Source: Macrocystis pyrifera
Taxonomy: Eukaryota; Sar; Phaeophyceae; Laminariales; Laminariaceae
Reading direction: 5' to 3'
Assembly: GCA_031763025.1 (NCBI GenBank)
Contig: JASSKH010000007.1
Span: forward strand, 8,447,930 to 8,511,929
Length of the DNA: 64,000 nucleotides
Shown one piece after another: positions 53,216 to 64,000 of the stretch; position 1 is the first letter of the stretch, and every line of letters begins with the position of its first letter. A model generated the notes under the pieces. The model was given only the letters and a program-made list of their open reading frames with translations, was not told the origin of the DNA and did not search any database. The position numbers and the translations under genes were made by a program.

Positions 53216-54976
53216 AATACCTGGACCTTGCCTTTCCTTTCCTTTCCTGTGGCGTCACACTTGCGGTGGCACAAACATGAAAAAAAAAGCACCAAGAATA
53301 AATTAACACTCGGATAACACATTATCTACTTTGTGGGGCCTAACGCAGGGACGTGTCCACGTTCGAACATAAAATAGTGTCAGCACTGGACGAGCAATCA
53401 CGGCAACCTACACGGTAATACAGAAGTGGCGGTGTTGACTGGAAACCCGCCCACGTGCACCGTCCTCCAATATGTATCTGCTCGATCTCGTCCAGCTCAC
53501 TAAGCTTTTTTATGCAAGCAACAAGCAGAACGACAGCAGCCGTCGATGTGTAGGCAACTACAACACAGCAGTAATTGTAGGTTTCGGTTTTTTTCGTCGA
53601 TCGCCCGCAACAAGAGCGCACCAAAATTATGTTACGTCGTGACCCGTGCTTATGGTAGCACTGCTGTATGCAAACAATGTCTGGATTGGACCATACACAT
53701 ACGTTCATCACTCGAACAAGCCCAGATCGATACCCGCAGCTTTACCAAAAATAATCATAGCTGACAGATAACTTCATGTTGCTGTCTACGCAACACACTG
53801 ACATTAATTGTGTTACCCTTAGGGGGACGCTACTGCTGTGTGTACTACCCTCAGGAACACGCCAGGTACCCGCGCGTAGGCATTTCGGTAGCATATACAT
53901 AAAACAACTAGGAAAAGTAAGGGGTTTGCAACCAATATCCGTCTTTCGTAGTTGTAGAACAGTTTATGCAAATATACGTGAATCCCGAGTTTTTTGCCCT
54001 TTTTTGCCCTTTTTTGGGCCCAACAACTTCTACCCATCATGCGGACGTAGTTTTGCCTTCCGCAGCATCTTTGACGAGTACTAACAATGTGTGTCATCCA
54101 CCTGGAGGAACATCAATAATATTTTAGACAAGGCCATTTCTTCATTGTGATGTAGGCAGCCATTGTGCTATGCTCCCTTGCGTGAAATGAAACATATTAG
54201 CGTTTTGGCGAGCTTTTTGTGCTGCTCGTTCCCAACTTCGTGTACACGAAACACCTCGTGTGTCGTTTCTGGCTGCCTACGACTGCTGTCTGGCGCACCC
54301 GACGCCCTCACAAACCCCATCAGGAGTATTCCTCGATTTCGCGGGATTTAGTTTCCTATGAGGAGCTGTAGTAATAGCTGTCCGCAAGTGAAGTGCAAAC
54401 GTTCAATTTGGGGTTGTTGCTTGTCTCATTTTGTGCACCCCAAATTCGACCAATTTCGACCACTGCAGCACCTCTAAGTCGATGTCTCTGTTGAGAACCT
54501 GCGGGAGATCGATCTAGAGAGAAACACTTATTGCTGCGACGAAACTCTCTTTGAAGTCACGGTCGCTAACCACGAACCAGCTGAAGTTCTAAACGCAGCG
54601 ATGTTTTTTTTTTTCTGCTCCGAGAAAAACATCTAGATTAGAGGTACCGGAAACCCGGAGACCACGAGACGCTTGGGTGCCAGCGTGGCCTTAAGAGTGT
54701 TACAGATAACACCCCAACATAAGGTTACCCTGTTGGCCAGCACTATTATGAATAACACCTCTTAATAACATTATCTGACAAATAACACACCAACACAATA
54801 CCAGGTAATAGGCTTAACGGTATGAGGTATTAATATTAATAGTGGCCATCCACTGCCTCGGACAGGCAGGAATATGATGCTAGCTTCTCCTACTTGCCTG
54901 AAAGCGTATACAGTAGTACCGTTCGACTTCAAGGTGTGTATCTCCTGTGACTTCCATCAAACAATAAGAGGGTCAT
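53216..54976. other. Unassigned DNA
   Basis: Contains the doubled phrase ttttttgccc near 53990-54015, AT-rich repeat-like stretches with gttac/aataac motifs (54690-54850) and mixed short frames. No gene or element end is recognised with confidence. Confidence 0.3.
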
Positions 54977-55050
54977 GGGAGGGGGGGGAATCGAACCCCG
55001 GAAAGACTACGTTGTTATTCGGACCGCCCGTTTGATTGCCTTAGGGTCGG
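54977..55050 (-). other. tRNA-like sequence, probably a pseudogene or SINE head
   Basis: The minus strand has ggggttcgattcccc, a perfect T-arm/B-box, preceded at the right distance by ggcaatcaaacgggcggtcc, a poor A box. Acceptor ends do not pair and no clean anticodon stem is visible, so I do not call a functional tRNA. Confidence 0.3.
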
Positions 55051-56411
55051 ATAACGTGATATTTAACTCACGTTAGCAACGTTACATTCTTGGTCGGCCG
55101 ATACGTGACATTATTTTAGGATGTTAGCTTTAATGCGGAGGTCTCTCTAGCATCATGTTGCGGTGTTTTAATGTCAGTAAAGATCCGATTTTGACATTTC
55201 GTTACTGCGGTGTTACCACGACAATCAATCCGGGCCTAACGTTATGTTACTGACTTGCCGTTGGGGCCGTTGCGACGTTACCCTTTGGGTCATCCAAGAT
55301 CTAACATCTGTTACCTGTGTACATGTGGTACAGCGGCGTCGCGGAGTAACATAGTGTCGCCGTGTTATCCAATGTCGCCGAGATTCCCGTAGCGGACACC
55401 CTACTAAAATATCCCAGGGAGGGGAGATTATCATATCATCCCCAACTTGAAGCGCCTCCATATTGTTGAAACCCCAAAACAGGGGATATTTCAGGAGGGA
55501 TCCCCGCCAAAAAAAATCGCCTACAAATGATCTGAAACCCCGCCAGTACGGACTCGCCTTCTGTGCAGTAGCGGTCGGCACGAGGATGTGGGTCTTATTA
55601 GTCAAGGCTGGCCTTTCGGCCGCCCGAATGTTTTCTGGAAAACGCCACCAAAACACGCGGCGGAGCCGCGTGACTGCCCCTGCCGACCTCGAGCCACCCA
55701 AAGGGTTGGGGGTCGGATTATAAGGTCAGGTTGAGGCCAGGGATCAAGTTGGTCTATTAATAGGCCGACGTACAAGGTTGAAATTGACTGTACACGCCCT
55801 GCACAAAGTTTTGTGACGACCGCTTCTGCACACAGCAGTGGAACCCGCCAGTACGTTTTCCATCCGTAACACCAGAGTATGCTATCCATCTATCTGTAAA
55901 TACATGTATTAATAATTGATTATCAACTATTAATATTTAATCAGTCGAACTCACTGCTGACGTATTTCATATTTTTTTTAAATACCTGGATTAATAGAGT
56001 ATTGTTGGTGCTTCGCCTTGAGCGAGTCTCCGCATTTCTTAGACGTATTTTTGAGCCGTTTTCGCGACACCTTGCGATGAGGTGCGCCTCTCGGCCAGAA
56101 ACTCCCTCATCGTACTCGCCGACCCCTACTCTGCCCACTCTCCCAAGGGCGGCCTCGGCTGTGCCCAAGCTTTTATCACAGGCTCGCCATATTTTTACAT
56201 AGCGCCCACCGCCCGCATTTCACGACACGAGCGCACGTTAGGCCCTGCCCGGTGTAAAGCAGACCGGTGGGCACGTTCGCGCATAAATCGCCCGAAAGCG
56301 TTCACCGCCTCCCGAGAAAACGTCCCGACATGCTCATGTGTACCAGCACCGGTAGATCGCAAGCTCCAAAGCGGTAATTATCCCGCACCGGACTGTGAAA
56401 AAATAGGTGAG
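55051..56411. other. Unassigned DNA with a W repeat
   Basis: A stretch with frequent gttac/taac motifs (55050-55380), an unrecognised frame on both strands (55463-55720), and a repeat W copy at 55905-55985 (tcaactattaat...cagtcgaactcactgctgacgtat). No supported gene. Confidence 0.35.
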
Positions 56412-56610
56412 ACCATGGGCCAAAACGCTGACAGGGAGGGATTTTCGGAGATTCCTTCGTAGATCTCAACGTCGGCGACGTCGGGCGTTTCAGGTGTGGA
56501 GGGGGCACACCCCGGCGAAGAAACCGCGCGGAAAGACGGTCAGAGGCGGGAGAGATCCGCAGTAAAAAACGGATCAGATCAGGCTGAGGATCATAGTTAT
56601 ATTTTTATAT
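56412..56610 (+). repeat. Dispersed gene-like fragment, copy 2
   Basis: Matches 2395-2676 (minus) in atgg-ccaaaac-ctca-like start, attttcggagattccttcgtagatctcaacgtc, ggcgaagaaaccgcgcggaa and gataaggctgaggatcat-type end. It is preceded by aggtgagacc, a donor-like sequence. The longest open frame differs from that of copy 1. Confidence 0.45.
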
Positions 56611-57600
56611 GTATGTACGAGTATGCTTGTTAGACATATATAAAACTGAAAAGAGGGTGATATTTCGACTCTTTGCTTTATTTTTACTAATCCGCCGGAG
56701 CATTAAAAAAAAAACTCTTTGTGCCGAATTCAATTTTGCGATATTCGTTTACGTAAATCCCTCGAAATAAAACTCAAGATCGTTTTTTTTTGCCAGAAAC
56801 ACTCGAGATAAAACATGAAAATTGGTGAAATAGAAGTAGTCAGCAGATCAAGAAACACGTAAAACACCGCATGGGCTGGAGGATGTGGCTGCTGCTGCTG
56901 CTGCTGCTCTAGGTAGCTCGGCAGGCTACAGCGCCCGCGTAGACCATGGACTTTGCTCTTGGCATAGACGAGGCCGCAGCGCGTACGCGTCTCGTGTTAC
57001 GTGCTGGGACGTGTCCACCAAAACGAAAGGTCCGGTTGGCGCTACCCGCTTGTTCCTGGATAGGGTGTGAGGGGCCGTTGGGGACACATGAATTTGGGGC
57101 AACTCCAGGCAGAACGACGCCCAGCCGGAACACTTGATGCTGTGCTGGTGCCGCTGAACCCGGGCATCCCGGGCATCCGCCCCTCCCCGACCACGTGAGC
57201 ACCCTTCTGCCGTATTCATTCAACCAAGTCGTGGCGGCCACTGCTGCTGTTGTTGTCCTTGCTGGCAAGGTGATGATCGGATGACCGAGTAGAGGGGACA
57301 GGCTGTTTGCAATTTTGCCTGCCAAATTCGACTCCATCAACAAAAATATATATGTGCTCGGGGTAGTTATACCCCAAGGCGATATTTGCGTGTTCCGGAC
57401 CACGCATCACGAAAATATCGCCTATATCAGGCGTTCGTATGAAACTCGAGAGGCACATAGTTTGGCTCTAAACGTCGAATACCACGTATTTTCGAGTTTT
57501 ATAAATGTCTCGTACGAGTTTTATACTGTAAATACGTGTTCACCAGGGGCAGCACTTACGTATTCATGCATGCGAATCTGCTGCTGTGTGTGCATACATT
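56611..57600. other. Unassigned DNA
   Basis: CTG triplets near 56887-56908 and overlapping frames on both strands (56909-57458). One minus-strand frame (57216-57458) reads fairly normally, PDIGDIFVMRGPEHANIALGY, but matches no family I know. Confidence 0.3.
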
Positions 57601-57603
57601 CTG

Positions 57604-57649
<46 letters not shown>

Positions 57650-57650
57650 G
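57604..57650. repeat. (CTG)n microsatellite
   Basis: About fourteen uninterrupted TGC/CTG triplets after two GTT units. The polyalanine frames across it are artefacts. Confidence 0.9.
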
Positions 57651-57783
57651 TCGTCAGTGTACACTTGCCACCTGCCACCCGAGGTATGTTTATTACAGGG
57701 GTACATAATAACGCCAATAAATACAGGGACGGTATTGTTGCTGCTTCTCCGTGAGCGAGCTTCGGCTTTTGATAGACGTTTTT

Positions 57784-58534
57784 CAGGGCTTTCCGCGAGC
57801 CATGCCGAACCTCATGGGTCGAGCTTGGTTAGGTCGGATCAGCTGACCCGGCCCGACCCGCGAAAATTTTGACCCGACCCGCCACCTTCGATTGACCCGT
57901 GAGACACGAGTTTCATACGGGTCGGGTCACCCTGACCCGCGAGACCATTTATCCTGTCCCGCAAGTTCGACCCGCGGATCCGGTCTGTGGGTCGACATTT
58001 TACAAACAATTTAATATTATTTTTTTGTGCCCCTCGGCGTTGTGTGCCCTGACTGTAGTGGGTGTAGATGGATGCGGGCATACGTACGATATGGATTTGG
58101 CGGTGTTTGAATGTTAGAATATGATACCAAAGGAGTATTATTGAGTATTGGTACGAGACAAGCTTTTGGGTAGGAGAGCGGTAAGTGTTTTGAGAGTCGG
58201 ATATTCGAGCCGGATGCCCGGGTCCGACCCGCGGATCAGCAGAAAAATACTCGCGGGTCATGCTGGCCCGACCCGCCAGTGACCCGTTTTTCGCGGGTCA
58301 TAGCCCGACCCGACCCGTCAGTTTTTCATCACTTATTGACCCGACCTGACCCGACCGGTAAGATTTGAATATTTCTGACCCGACCCGACCCGACCCGACC
58401 CGACCCGACCCGACCCGACCCGTGAGATTTTGAACACGTCCTGACCCGACCCTACCCGACCCGATTTTAAACACCCTGTGACCCGTCCGTTTGACCCGAC
58501 CCGCGGGACGGGTCATGACCGGCGAAAAGCCCTG
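57784..58534. mobile_element. Non-autonomous hAT-like GACCC element (H2)
   Basis: It starts CAGGGCTTTCCGCGAGCCA and ends TGACCGGCGAAAAGCCCTG, imperfect versions of H1's 19-bp ends. It includes nine consecutive GACCC pentamers at about 58378-58422 and the same central segment as H1. The 8-bp flanks (acgttttt, ttattttt) agree at only five positions. It preserves the uninterrupted site tatggatttggcggtgtttgaatg that retrotransposon B broke in H3. Confidence 0.8.
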
Positions 58535-59019
58535 TTATTTTTTAGGCACTTTCCCGATCCCTCGCGATGCCATCCGAGGTGTTCGTCATACAGCAGTCCT
58601 TACCCTCAATATATATATTTATTCGAATGTACGTACGTACTCTAACTGCTCACCCCTTAGCAGTACGGTTTCTGTGGTGCGGCTTGGGTTCACCATGATT
58701 ATACCTCCCTTAGCCACTACGGACATGCGCGAAGCCACAGACGGGCAGCAGCGCCCCGCGGCGAAGTTGTAACGTGATCTGCATACTCGCACGTACGAGC
58801 TATGACAGCACAGCAGTAACATATTGTTGATGTTAGGTTGAGGATGTACGTCATCTGCTAACTTGTGTTACGAGTACTGCGATCGAAGTATCACACCAAG
58901 CTTGCAAATATGAGTTTCGAGTATATTTTCGACCTCACAGATTCGTTTACTCTTTTTTTCATGAATTGCGTACAGGCACTGTTGTACGAGCTAACACATT
59001 AACATAGTGCTACTGCTGT
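58535..59019. other. Unassigned DNA
   Basis: Contains a weak relative of repeat W near 58905-58945. A short minus-strand frame (58619-58822) is unremarkable. No gene. Confidence 0.3.
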
Positions 59020-59382
59020 AGTGTGGACAGATAAAAACATTTCCGATCAAACGCTTGCATAACACTATTTATGTGTCTGTCAGCATAATTCCTGCTGGCT
59101 ATCCTAACACGTTAGAGGGATAACGTATATGGTCAAATTAACGTTAACATATCTCGCTTCCATAATATACGTCAAACGGATGGTGTACGTACACCTTAAC
59201 AAAACGTCGCTCGATACGGGCTGCTGCTGCAGCTGATACAACTGCTGTAACATCATGTTAACGTTAATTTGATCATAGACGTTATCCCTCTAACGTGTTC
59301 GATAGCCAGTAGGAATTTTGCTTGACACACTCAATAGTGTTATGCAAGCGCTTGATTGGAAGTGCTTTTATCCGTCTAAACT
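59020..59382. mobile_element. Large foldback element
   Basis: The left arm (about 59020-59145) contains aacgcttgcataacac, ctatcctaacacgttagagggataacg and tcaaattaacgttaacat. The right arm (about 59235-59382) carries their reverse complements with scattered mismatches and indels. The spacer is about 90 bp. No coding content; probably a MITE. Confidence 0.65.
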
Positions 59383-59537
59383 CTGTTGCGGTAGGAAGTA
59401 AGAATTCCTTTAACACACTAACATAACGTTACTCTCTACGGGCTTATGTCGCCAGCACGGTAACATGATGTTGACATTCAATTGACCATGTACTGCTGTA
59501 CGTTATCCCTCCAACGTATGTTGCGATAGCCACTATC

Positions 59538-59640
59538 ACGGGGGGACCATAATAAATAGGACCTGCGGTACACACTAAAACCTATATATCTAACTGTTTT
59601 CACTAGCAATGTTTGGTCCTATTTACTATGGTTCCCCGTA
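59538..59640. mobile_element. Small MITE, family M
   Basis: The ends acggggggaccat-ataaatagga and tcctatttactatggttccccgt are inverted repeats. Between them lies acactaaaacctatatat...ttttcactagcaatgtttgg. About 103 bp, matching 63558-63671. Confidence 0.65.
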
Positions 59641-60261
59641 ATAGGAATTACCCTGATACAATAGCACAGTGTTCCTCGCTATGGGTTGCTTAACCTACTG
59701 AAACATCGTGACACACATACCTACAGATCAATACGGGATGAAGGTAACACTCTTGGCAGAATCTTTCGCGATCGCCCGCCAAGATCATAACACACCAACA
59801 CTGTTATCACAAAATCCAGAAAGTAGTTAACGTAGTATCGTGATGTTGCGTAGTTAACGTAGTAATGTATGGCAACGACTTTTTTCGCTGCCGCCGAACA
59901 CTAGCGTCAAACGTCAAGTGTCACGTTGTCCGAGGTGTGGAAACGTCAGACTACGCGCCCACACTTTGCTGTTGGCTTTTTTGCAGGGATGTGCAATACT
60001 TGACTTTTTCGTGGTACTGCCCCGCCGCGACACGGCAAAGCCCACGCGTTGAGGATAGGGTTAGGGTTACGGTTGACCTGAAGCTTGCCGTGGGCCTTGC
60101 CGCGACCGTCGTTCCGCGACATGCCCCAGGCACTGCCGCGACATGCCGTGCCACGAAAAAGTCGACTAATGTACATGCCTCTTTTTTGGGGGTTTTCTGG
60201 GACTCTCCATAGACGGACAATGAGCCAACCAGCCACCTGACAGGGTGTACTGCTTGCTGTA
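59641..60261. other. Unassigned DNA with a short TTAGGG-like run
   Basis: At 60056-60069 agggttagggttac contains two telomere-like units, too few to mean anything. No gene is recognised. Confidence 0.35.
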
Positions 60262-60335
60262 CGTTACGGACACTGGATGTGCTGGATGTTGACGGGTAGA
60301 AAGAATAAGAACGGTTTAGTGTGAAGAACACACGC
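60262..60335 (+). repeat. Repeat Y, copy 8
   Basis: Contains ttacggacactgg, tgctggatgttgacgggtag and aacggtttagtgtgaagaac. Confidence 0.6.
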
Positions 60336-61580
60336 ACGTATTTTGGGCGATTTCAGCATTCATTTTCGGCCGTCAGCCACATACGACGGTAGCAGCCCTG
60401 CGAACGTCACCTACATGTATATGTACATAACGGCGTAAACGTAATTGCACGTAACCGATCTGAGGTCGCCGTAATTACGTTTGCCCACATACCCCTTGTG
60501 TAGAAACGCCTATCAAGTGGGTAGAAACCCGCCTATCTAGTGGGTGGGAACCCAACAAATTATAAATTATAGAATAAAAATACGAGTAGAACGTCAGAAG
60601 CGATCTTCAGTTGTGATGCAAGCGTCCAATGATGCATGCATGTGTATTATCAGCAAAAGTCATCGGCGTAAATTTAACATTTTTGTTTATGATAGATGTT
60701 ATCTGATACACATGTTAGGGGCAGCGTATAGCTGTGTGTGCCGAAACAGCTGTGCGGCCCATGGTCTGCATATGAACAGGGCACGATGTACAACACACAA
60801 TGACGACATATACCGCACTGTGCTTCGATGGGCCGTCTTGTACGTCGTGCACTGCCGGGATTATCAGCACATGTATGTACCGCACGAGTGTTCAACAGGC
60901 CAAACGGAGTTCCAGCGAAAACAAAAAAAAAAAAACACATGTATGTCCGGATATTTACGAAAATCCCCTGTCTGATCGTCGACATGATTACGCGAAAGTC
61001 TTCAAAAGACTTTTTTTTTTCCAGTAATTACGTGTAACTTTTGACGGCTAGGCTATTTTGCACATCACTGGCAAACTTCACAGAGTACCTACGGCCGGCC
61101 GTGTCTAGTACCACAGGTATCTTATTAAATAGTATGCTGGTATGCCGCAACAAACACCGATACTACGAAGCAAGTACTGCTTGCTGTAGTTGCACAGCAT
61201 AACGTATGTATAGTTAGTTGTGATGTGTGATTTTGGTCTTTTTTTCGAATATATATACAACAACAAAAAACTATTATTAATAATAAGAGCTTTAGAAGGA
61301 GAAGGCTGTCCGGACACGCTCGTCGAGGTTTGACCGCCATCCGTGCCACTGCCGCATAGCCGATGACATTTTTACACCACGGACCACGTGTACGTATCGC
61401 ACTCGGTACTGCAGCAGGTGGTGAGAGAGGTGAGACGGCGATTCTCAAGTGTTTGGGCGTGTTGCGTCTGTATTCCACGGAAGGATTCTGCTATTTGGAT
61501 TGTTTTTTTTTTTTTTTTACTGCTGGCTGTAGGGTTTTGTTTTAAAGGATTACCCTGGGCTGGGTACATGATCGATCGAT
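60336..61580. other. Unassigned DNA
   Basis: Short frames only; T-runs near 61008-61020 and 61503-61518. No gene or element ends recognised. Confidence 0.3.
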
Positions 61581-61589
61581 ATTTTCCCC

Positions 61590-61665
61590 CTGTAGCTCGG
61601 TAGGTAACACCTTCACATTCGACGTCATCGAGGACACAGGTTCGAATCTCACTTCGAACGTTTCT
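61590..61665 (+). other. tRNA-like segment, family 2
   Basis: ctgtagctcggtaggtaacac is a good A box and D-arm, and gacacaggttcgaatctcac carries a canonical B box about 35 bp later. Acceptor ends do not pair. The preceding phrase gattaccctgggctgggta recurs at 61826 before a second, truncated head (61863-61900, tatagctcagtaagttcgtagcac). This looks like a tRNA-derived repeat rather than a working tRNA. Confidence 0.45.
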
Positions 61666-62065
61666 TTTATAGAAACGCTTGCGCGTGCGTCCCTAAAAAC
61701 GCCCCCCCCCCCCCCTGCTTCCCCATGTACGTATTGAAACGAAGTGGGTAGGTACAGCGTACGGTCGTATACGGTGCCGACGCCCCAAATATCCCGCCTT
61801 TCAGAGGGGTGGAGAGTACAGATACAGATTACCCTGGGCTGGGTAATCGATCGAACTTTTACCCCTATAGCTCAGTAAGTTCGTAGCACTTTCACAGCAG
61901 TTTTATTTAACTAAAATCAGGAATACTTGTCCATTTTGGGGCCGAAATCAGTTGCACTAAAATCAAGTACACATCACACGCCAGGACCCCTGCTATTGGC
62001 CAGACTTAAATCGTACAGCACACCTGTAGTACCTAATTTTGACTAGAAAAGGCCAGGGATGTTGT

Positions 62066-62554
62066 TTTCTTCACATTAAACCGCTCTTTCTACCCGTCGA
62101 CATCCAGCACGACCAGCGTCCGTGCCGATTCTTCAATCCTAGAGAGATACATGCTCTGTGGTCACAAAGCTACGCCACAGCAGAGATACTACGTTGCCAC
62201 GTGTGCAATGCAATGCCGTGTCATCATACTGCATACGATAGACACAACAAACACATTCCGTGACTTAAGAGAGAGAAACGAAACGAAACAATGAGAAAAA
62301 ACAAAACAAAAACGAAGAAGACAATCGAAAGAGAAAAAGAAACAAGAAATAAATGTAAGAAACAAACCATCGTGCCCGCCCCCGCAGGGGATCTGGCAGG
62401 CACTTGAAAAAAACGAGCTGAAAAAAAAAAAGGTAAAAGAAGAAAAACACCACTATTAGTAGTCAACAGAGTAAGACTAAGGACCAAGGGAAAATAACAG
62501 GCAACCCAACGCACAAACCATCCTCACAAAGCATCCTCAAGGTAGCGGCGGCAG
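62066..62554 (-). repeat. Dispersed repeat X, copy 2, including repeat Y copy 9
   Basis: Inverted counterpart of 51715-52195 with the same block order: Y segment (62066-62180), pyrimidine tracts, gtgcctgccagatcccctgcg, ttgcctgttattttcccttgg and actgccgccgctacct. Confidence 0.65.
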
Positions 62555-63087
62555 TTTATGGTACGAGTAGCACAGCCAGGGTCTCCCTGCTAGACCGCCT
62601 GGTACCTTGCTACCCTGTCTGCCGCCTCCGTCCAGCGTTCGTCAACTATGCCCGGCCCCTCGGCGTCAGACAATACGAAACAAGCAAAGCAGGCTCGTCA
62701 TCCACCCACGCCACACGACTCCTTGAATAAGGCTTATCAATCGGAGAAAGGAAGAGAAAGAAATAAAACGAAAATCACATACCTGGTAGGGTCAGCGCAA
62801 AAAGAAGAAAATATAATCAAGATTTTGTCTACTGTCTAGCTTTCAACTTTCAACTGATTTTGGTGAATTTCGAACCAATCAGAGAGGTCATACGTAAACG
62901 TTTTTTTCTCTGCGTGTGTGTCCGTGTCTGCGGTCCCTCGGTTTCAGTTATTGTGTGTTGTGTATGAGTTCTGTACTCGTCCCTACATACGTATATATTC
63001 ATCAATACGTATGCTGATTTCACTTTTTCTTCTTTGGGTTAAATATATATATATATTCATCAATACGTATTATATGGGGTCCATAGC
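62555..63087. other. Unassigned DNA
   Basis: A doubled atatattcatcaatacgtat phrase lies at about 62992 and 63052, with A/T tracts. No gene. Confidence 0.35.
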
Positions 63088-63410
63088 CGGCGTCCCCGGT
63101 GGCTTGGTAGGTGGTCCGCGAGCCTGTCAAGATCAATTTCGCGAGTTCGAGTCTCACCGAGTGCATGCTCATCGTAGGGACTTTTTCTTGCATAAAATTG
63201 ATTAGCGGAAAGCGCAAGAGCGTGAGTTGGCTACATTCAATGAAAATCGACGAGCAGTGGGAATGCTGAACCCTATGCGCGATAAAAACTAAAGGCACGT
63301 ACCGGGGGGGAGAAGGGACGACACCTGTGACCACGGCTTGTCCAGAAGATCGTCGAGGGTAAAACCTCCTACGAGTGGGCTGGGAAGTAAAAGTGATGAT
63401 TAAAATAAAT
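63088..63410 (+). mobile_element. tRNA-derived SINE, copy 4
   Basis: Head ggcgtccccggtggcttggtaggtgg, tgcctgtcaagatc-type anticodon region, B box gagttcgagtctcacc, body and tail as in copies 2 and 3. A (TA)n tract follows (63408-63431). Confidence 0.75.
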
Positions 63411-63557
63411 ATATATATATATATATATATGCTGTAGTTGATATATCGAGAAGGAACAGAGGGGGGGGAGATGACAGACCCACACCCATGGCGTCGGCAT
63501 GGAGCTTGGATGCGGCTTAGGATTTAATAATCGAAAGTAACGAGTACCTCGTACATA

Positions 63558-63671
63558 TTACGGGAGGCCATGGTAAATACCAGGTAGGACCTATGGCACA
63601 CACAAAAACCAATATATTTACCTGTTTTTACTAACAATATGTGGTCCTATTTACTATGGTCCCCCGTAATA
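63558..63671. mobile_element. Small MITE, family M
   Basis: Ends attacggga-gccatggtaaata and the inverted ttactatggtcccccgtaat. The core is caaaaaccaatatattta...tttttactaacaatatgtgg. Confidence 0.65.
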
Positions 63672-64000
63672 GTAAGATGTAGGAGGGAGCAAAGACAACA
63701 CATAAGAGTATCGTAGATAAAGCATAAAAGGAAGCAGACATCGAAGATAGATAATAGACCTTCTGCATAGGTTTTCTTTGTATCCGGGTATTTCTTCTCT
63801 CAGGAATGTTCTGATTGATCAACGGTGAAGCTCATGCTGCACATTGTCGGATGGCAAGCCTAATAATAATATTGTTGTGCTCACATTAACTCTCAAATCA
63901 AGCAGGAAGGAGTCCGTCGTCACAGAAAGGTGCTGGAGCCCTAGAAAGATTTAAAAAAAAAAACAGTAAAACTAAATTCGGCTGGGAAGCACGACGCTTC
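63672..64000. other. Unassigned DNA with a dispersed fragment
   Basis: The stretch 63845-63950 (minus) shares gagagttaatgtgag and gtccgtc-tc-tt with about 50430-50490. A related piece lies at 49970-50030 (ggttccagcacgtttcaccaccgactcc). No gene. Confidence 0.4.

Noticed and set aside
54977..55050. Functional tRNA gene
   Set aside because: Good B box but no pairing acceptor ends or clear anticodon stem; kept only as a tRNA-like sequence.
57216..57458. Minus-strand frame with ordinary composition as a host gene
   Set aside because: Overlaps an equally long plus-strand frame, no motif, no clear splice or start signals.
60056..60069. Telomere-like TTAGGG units
   Set aside because: Only two units; below any meaningful interstitial telomere array.

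Overview
This window is eukaryotic nuclear DNA dominated by mobile elements. There is no bacterial-style gene packing. Candidate host exons end in GT splice donors or begin after pyrimidine-rich AG acceptors, trinucleotide repeats are common, and two Ty3/gypsy (chromovirus-like) LTR retrotransposons with several other transposon families fill most of the sequence. The trinucleotide-rich composition, long pyrimidine tracts and a chromovirus-rich landscape would fit a brown alga or another stramenopile, but this is an impression. No rRNA, organelle marker or conserved single-copy gene is present to decide it.

Layout. 1-11 kb: repeats and unrecognised DNA, including a 749-bp element with perfect 19-bp inverted ends (7350-8098), a degenerate tandem array (3.7-5.0 kb) and one copy of a dispersed fragment (2.4-2.7 kb). 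11.4-11.6 kb: a C2H2 zinc-finger exon (minus). 12.5-17.4 kb: a locally duplicated tract with three RING-finger-like coding segments (plus). 18.0-18.6 kb: an apparently identical 292-bp tandem duplication. 18.8-19.7 kb: a complete non-autonomous hAT-like element built from GACCC pentamers, with perfect 19-bp TIRs and an 8-bp target duplication. 19.7-21.1 kb: a foldback element and other repeat pieces.

21.06-32.09 kb (element A, minus) and 32.3-44.4 kb (element B, plus) are two head-to-head, diverged members of one chromovirus lineage. Both read gag, a NADAR (YbiA-like) domain, aspartic protease, RT, RNase H, a long Pro/Ala linker, integrase, GPY/F module, chromodomain, and a further small C-terminal domain that may be SH3/Tudor-like. 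Both are decayed by stops and frameshifts. B has two LTRs (TGTTATG...CTTAACA) and a 4-bp ATTT target duplication, and it lies inside a third copy of the GACCC hAT-like element. A has a recognisable 5' LTR only and joins other repeats at its 3' end. The NADAR domain inside the polyprotein is the most notable observation.

44.9-64 kb: a nest of short elements. These include a tRNA-derived SINE family (four near-full copies and one truncated copy), a short family here called Y (ten partial or full copies in the window), a longer family X containing Y, a PIF/Harbinger-like MITE inserted inside a Y copy, small foldback elements, a LINE remnant with a CCHC-type tail, and a second hAT-like GACCC element. 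One probable host exon at 46.2 kb encodes the N-terminus of a type II membrane protein that may be glycosyltransferase-like.

There is no operon logic here. The functional genes are the retrotransposon polyproteins (now broken) plus isolated host exons. Repeat boundaries were placed by eye.
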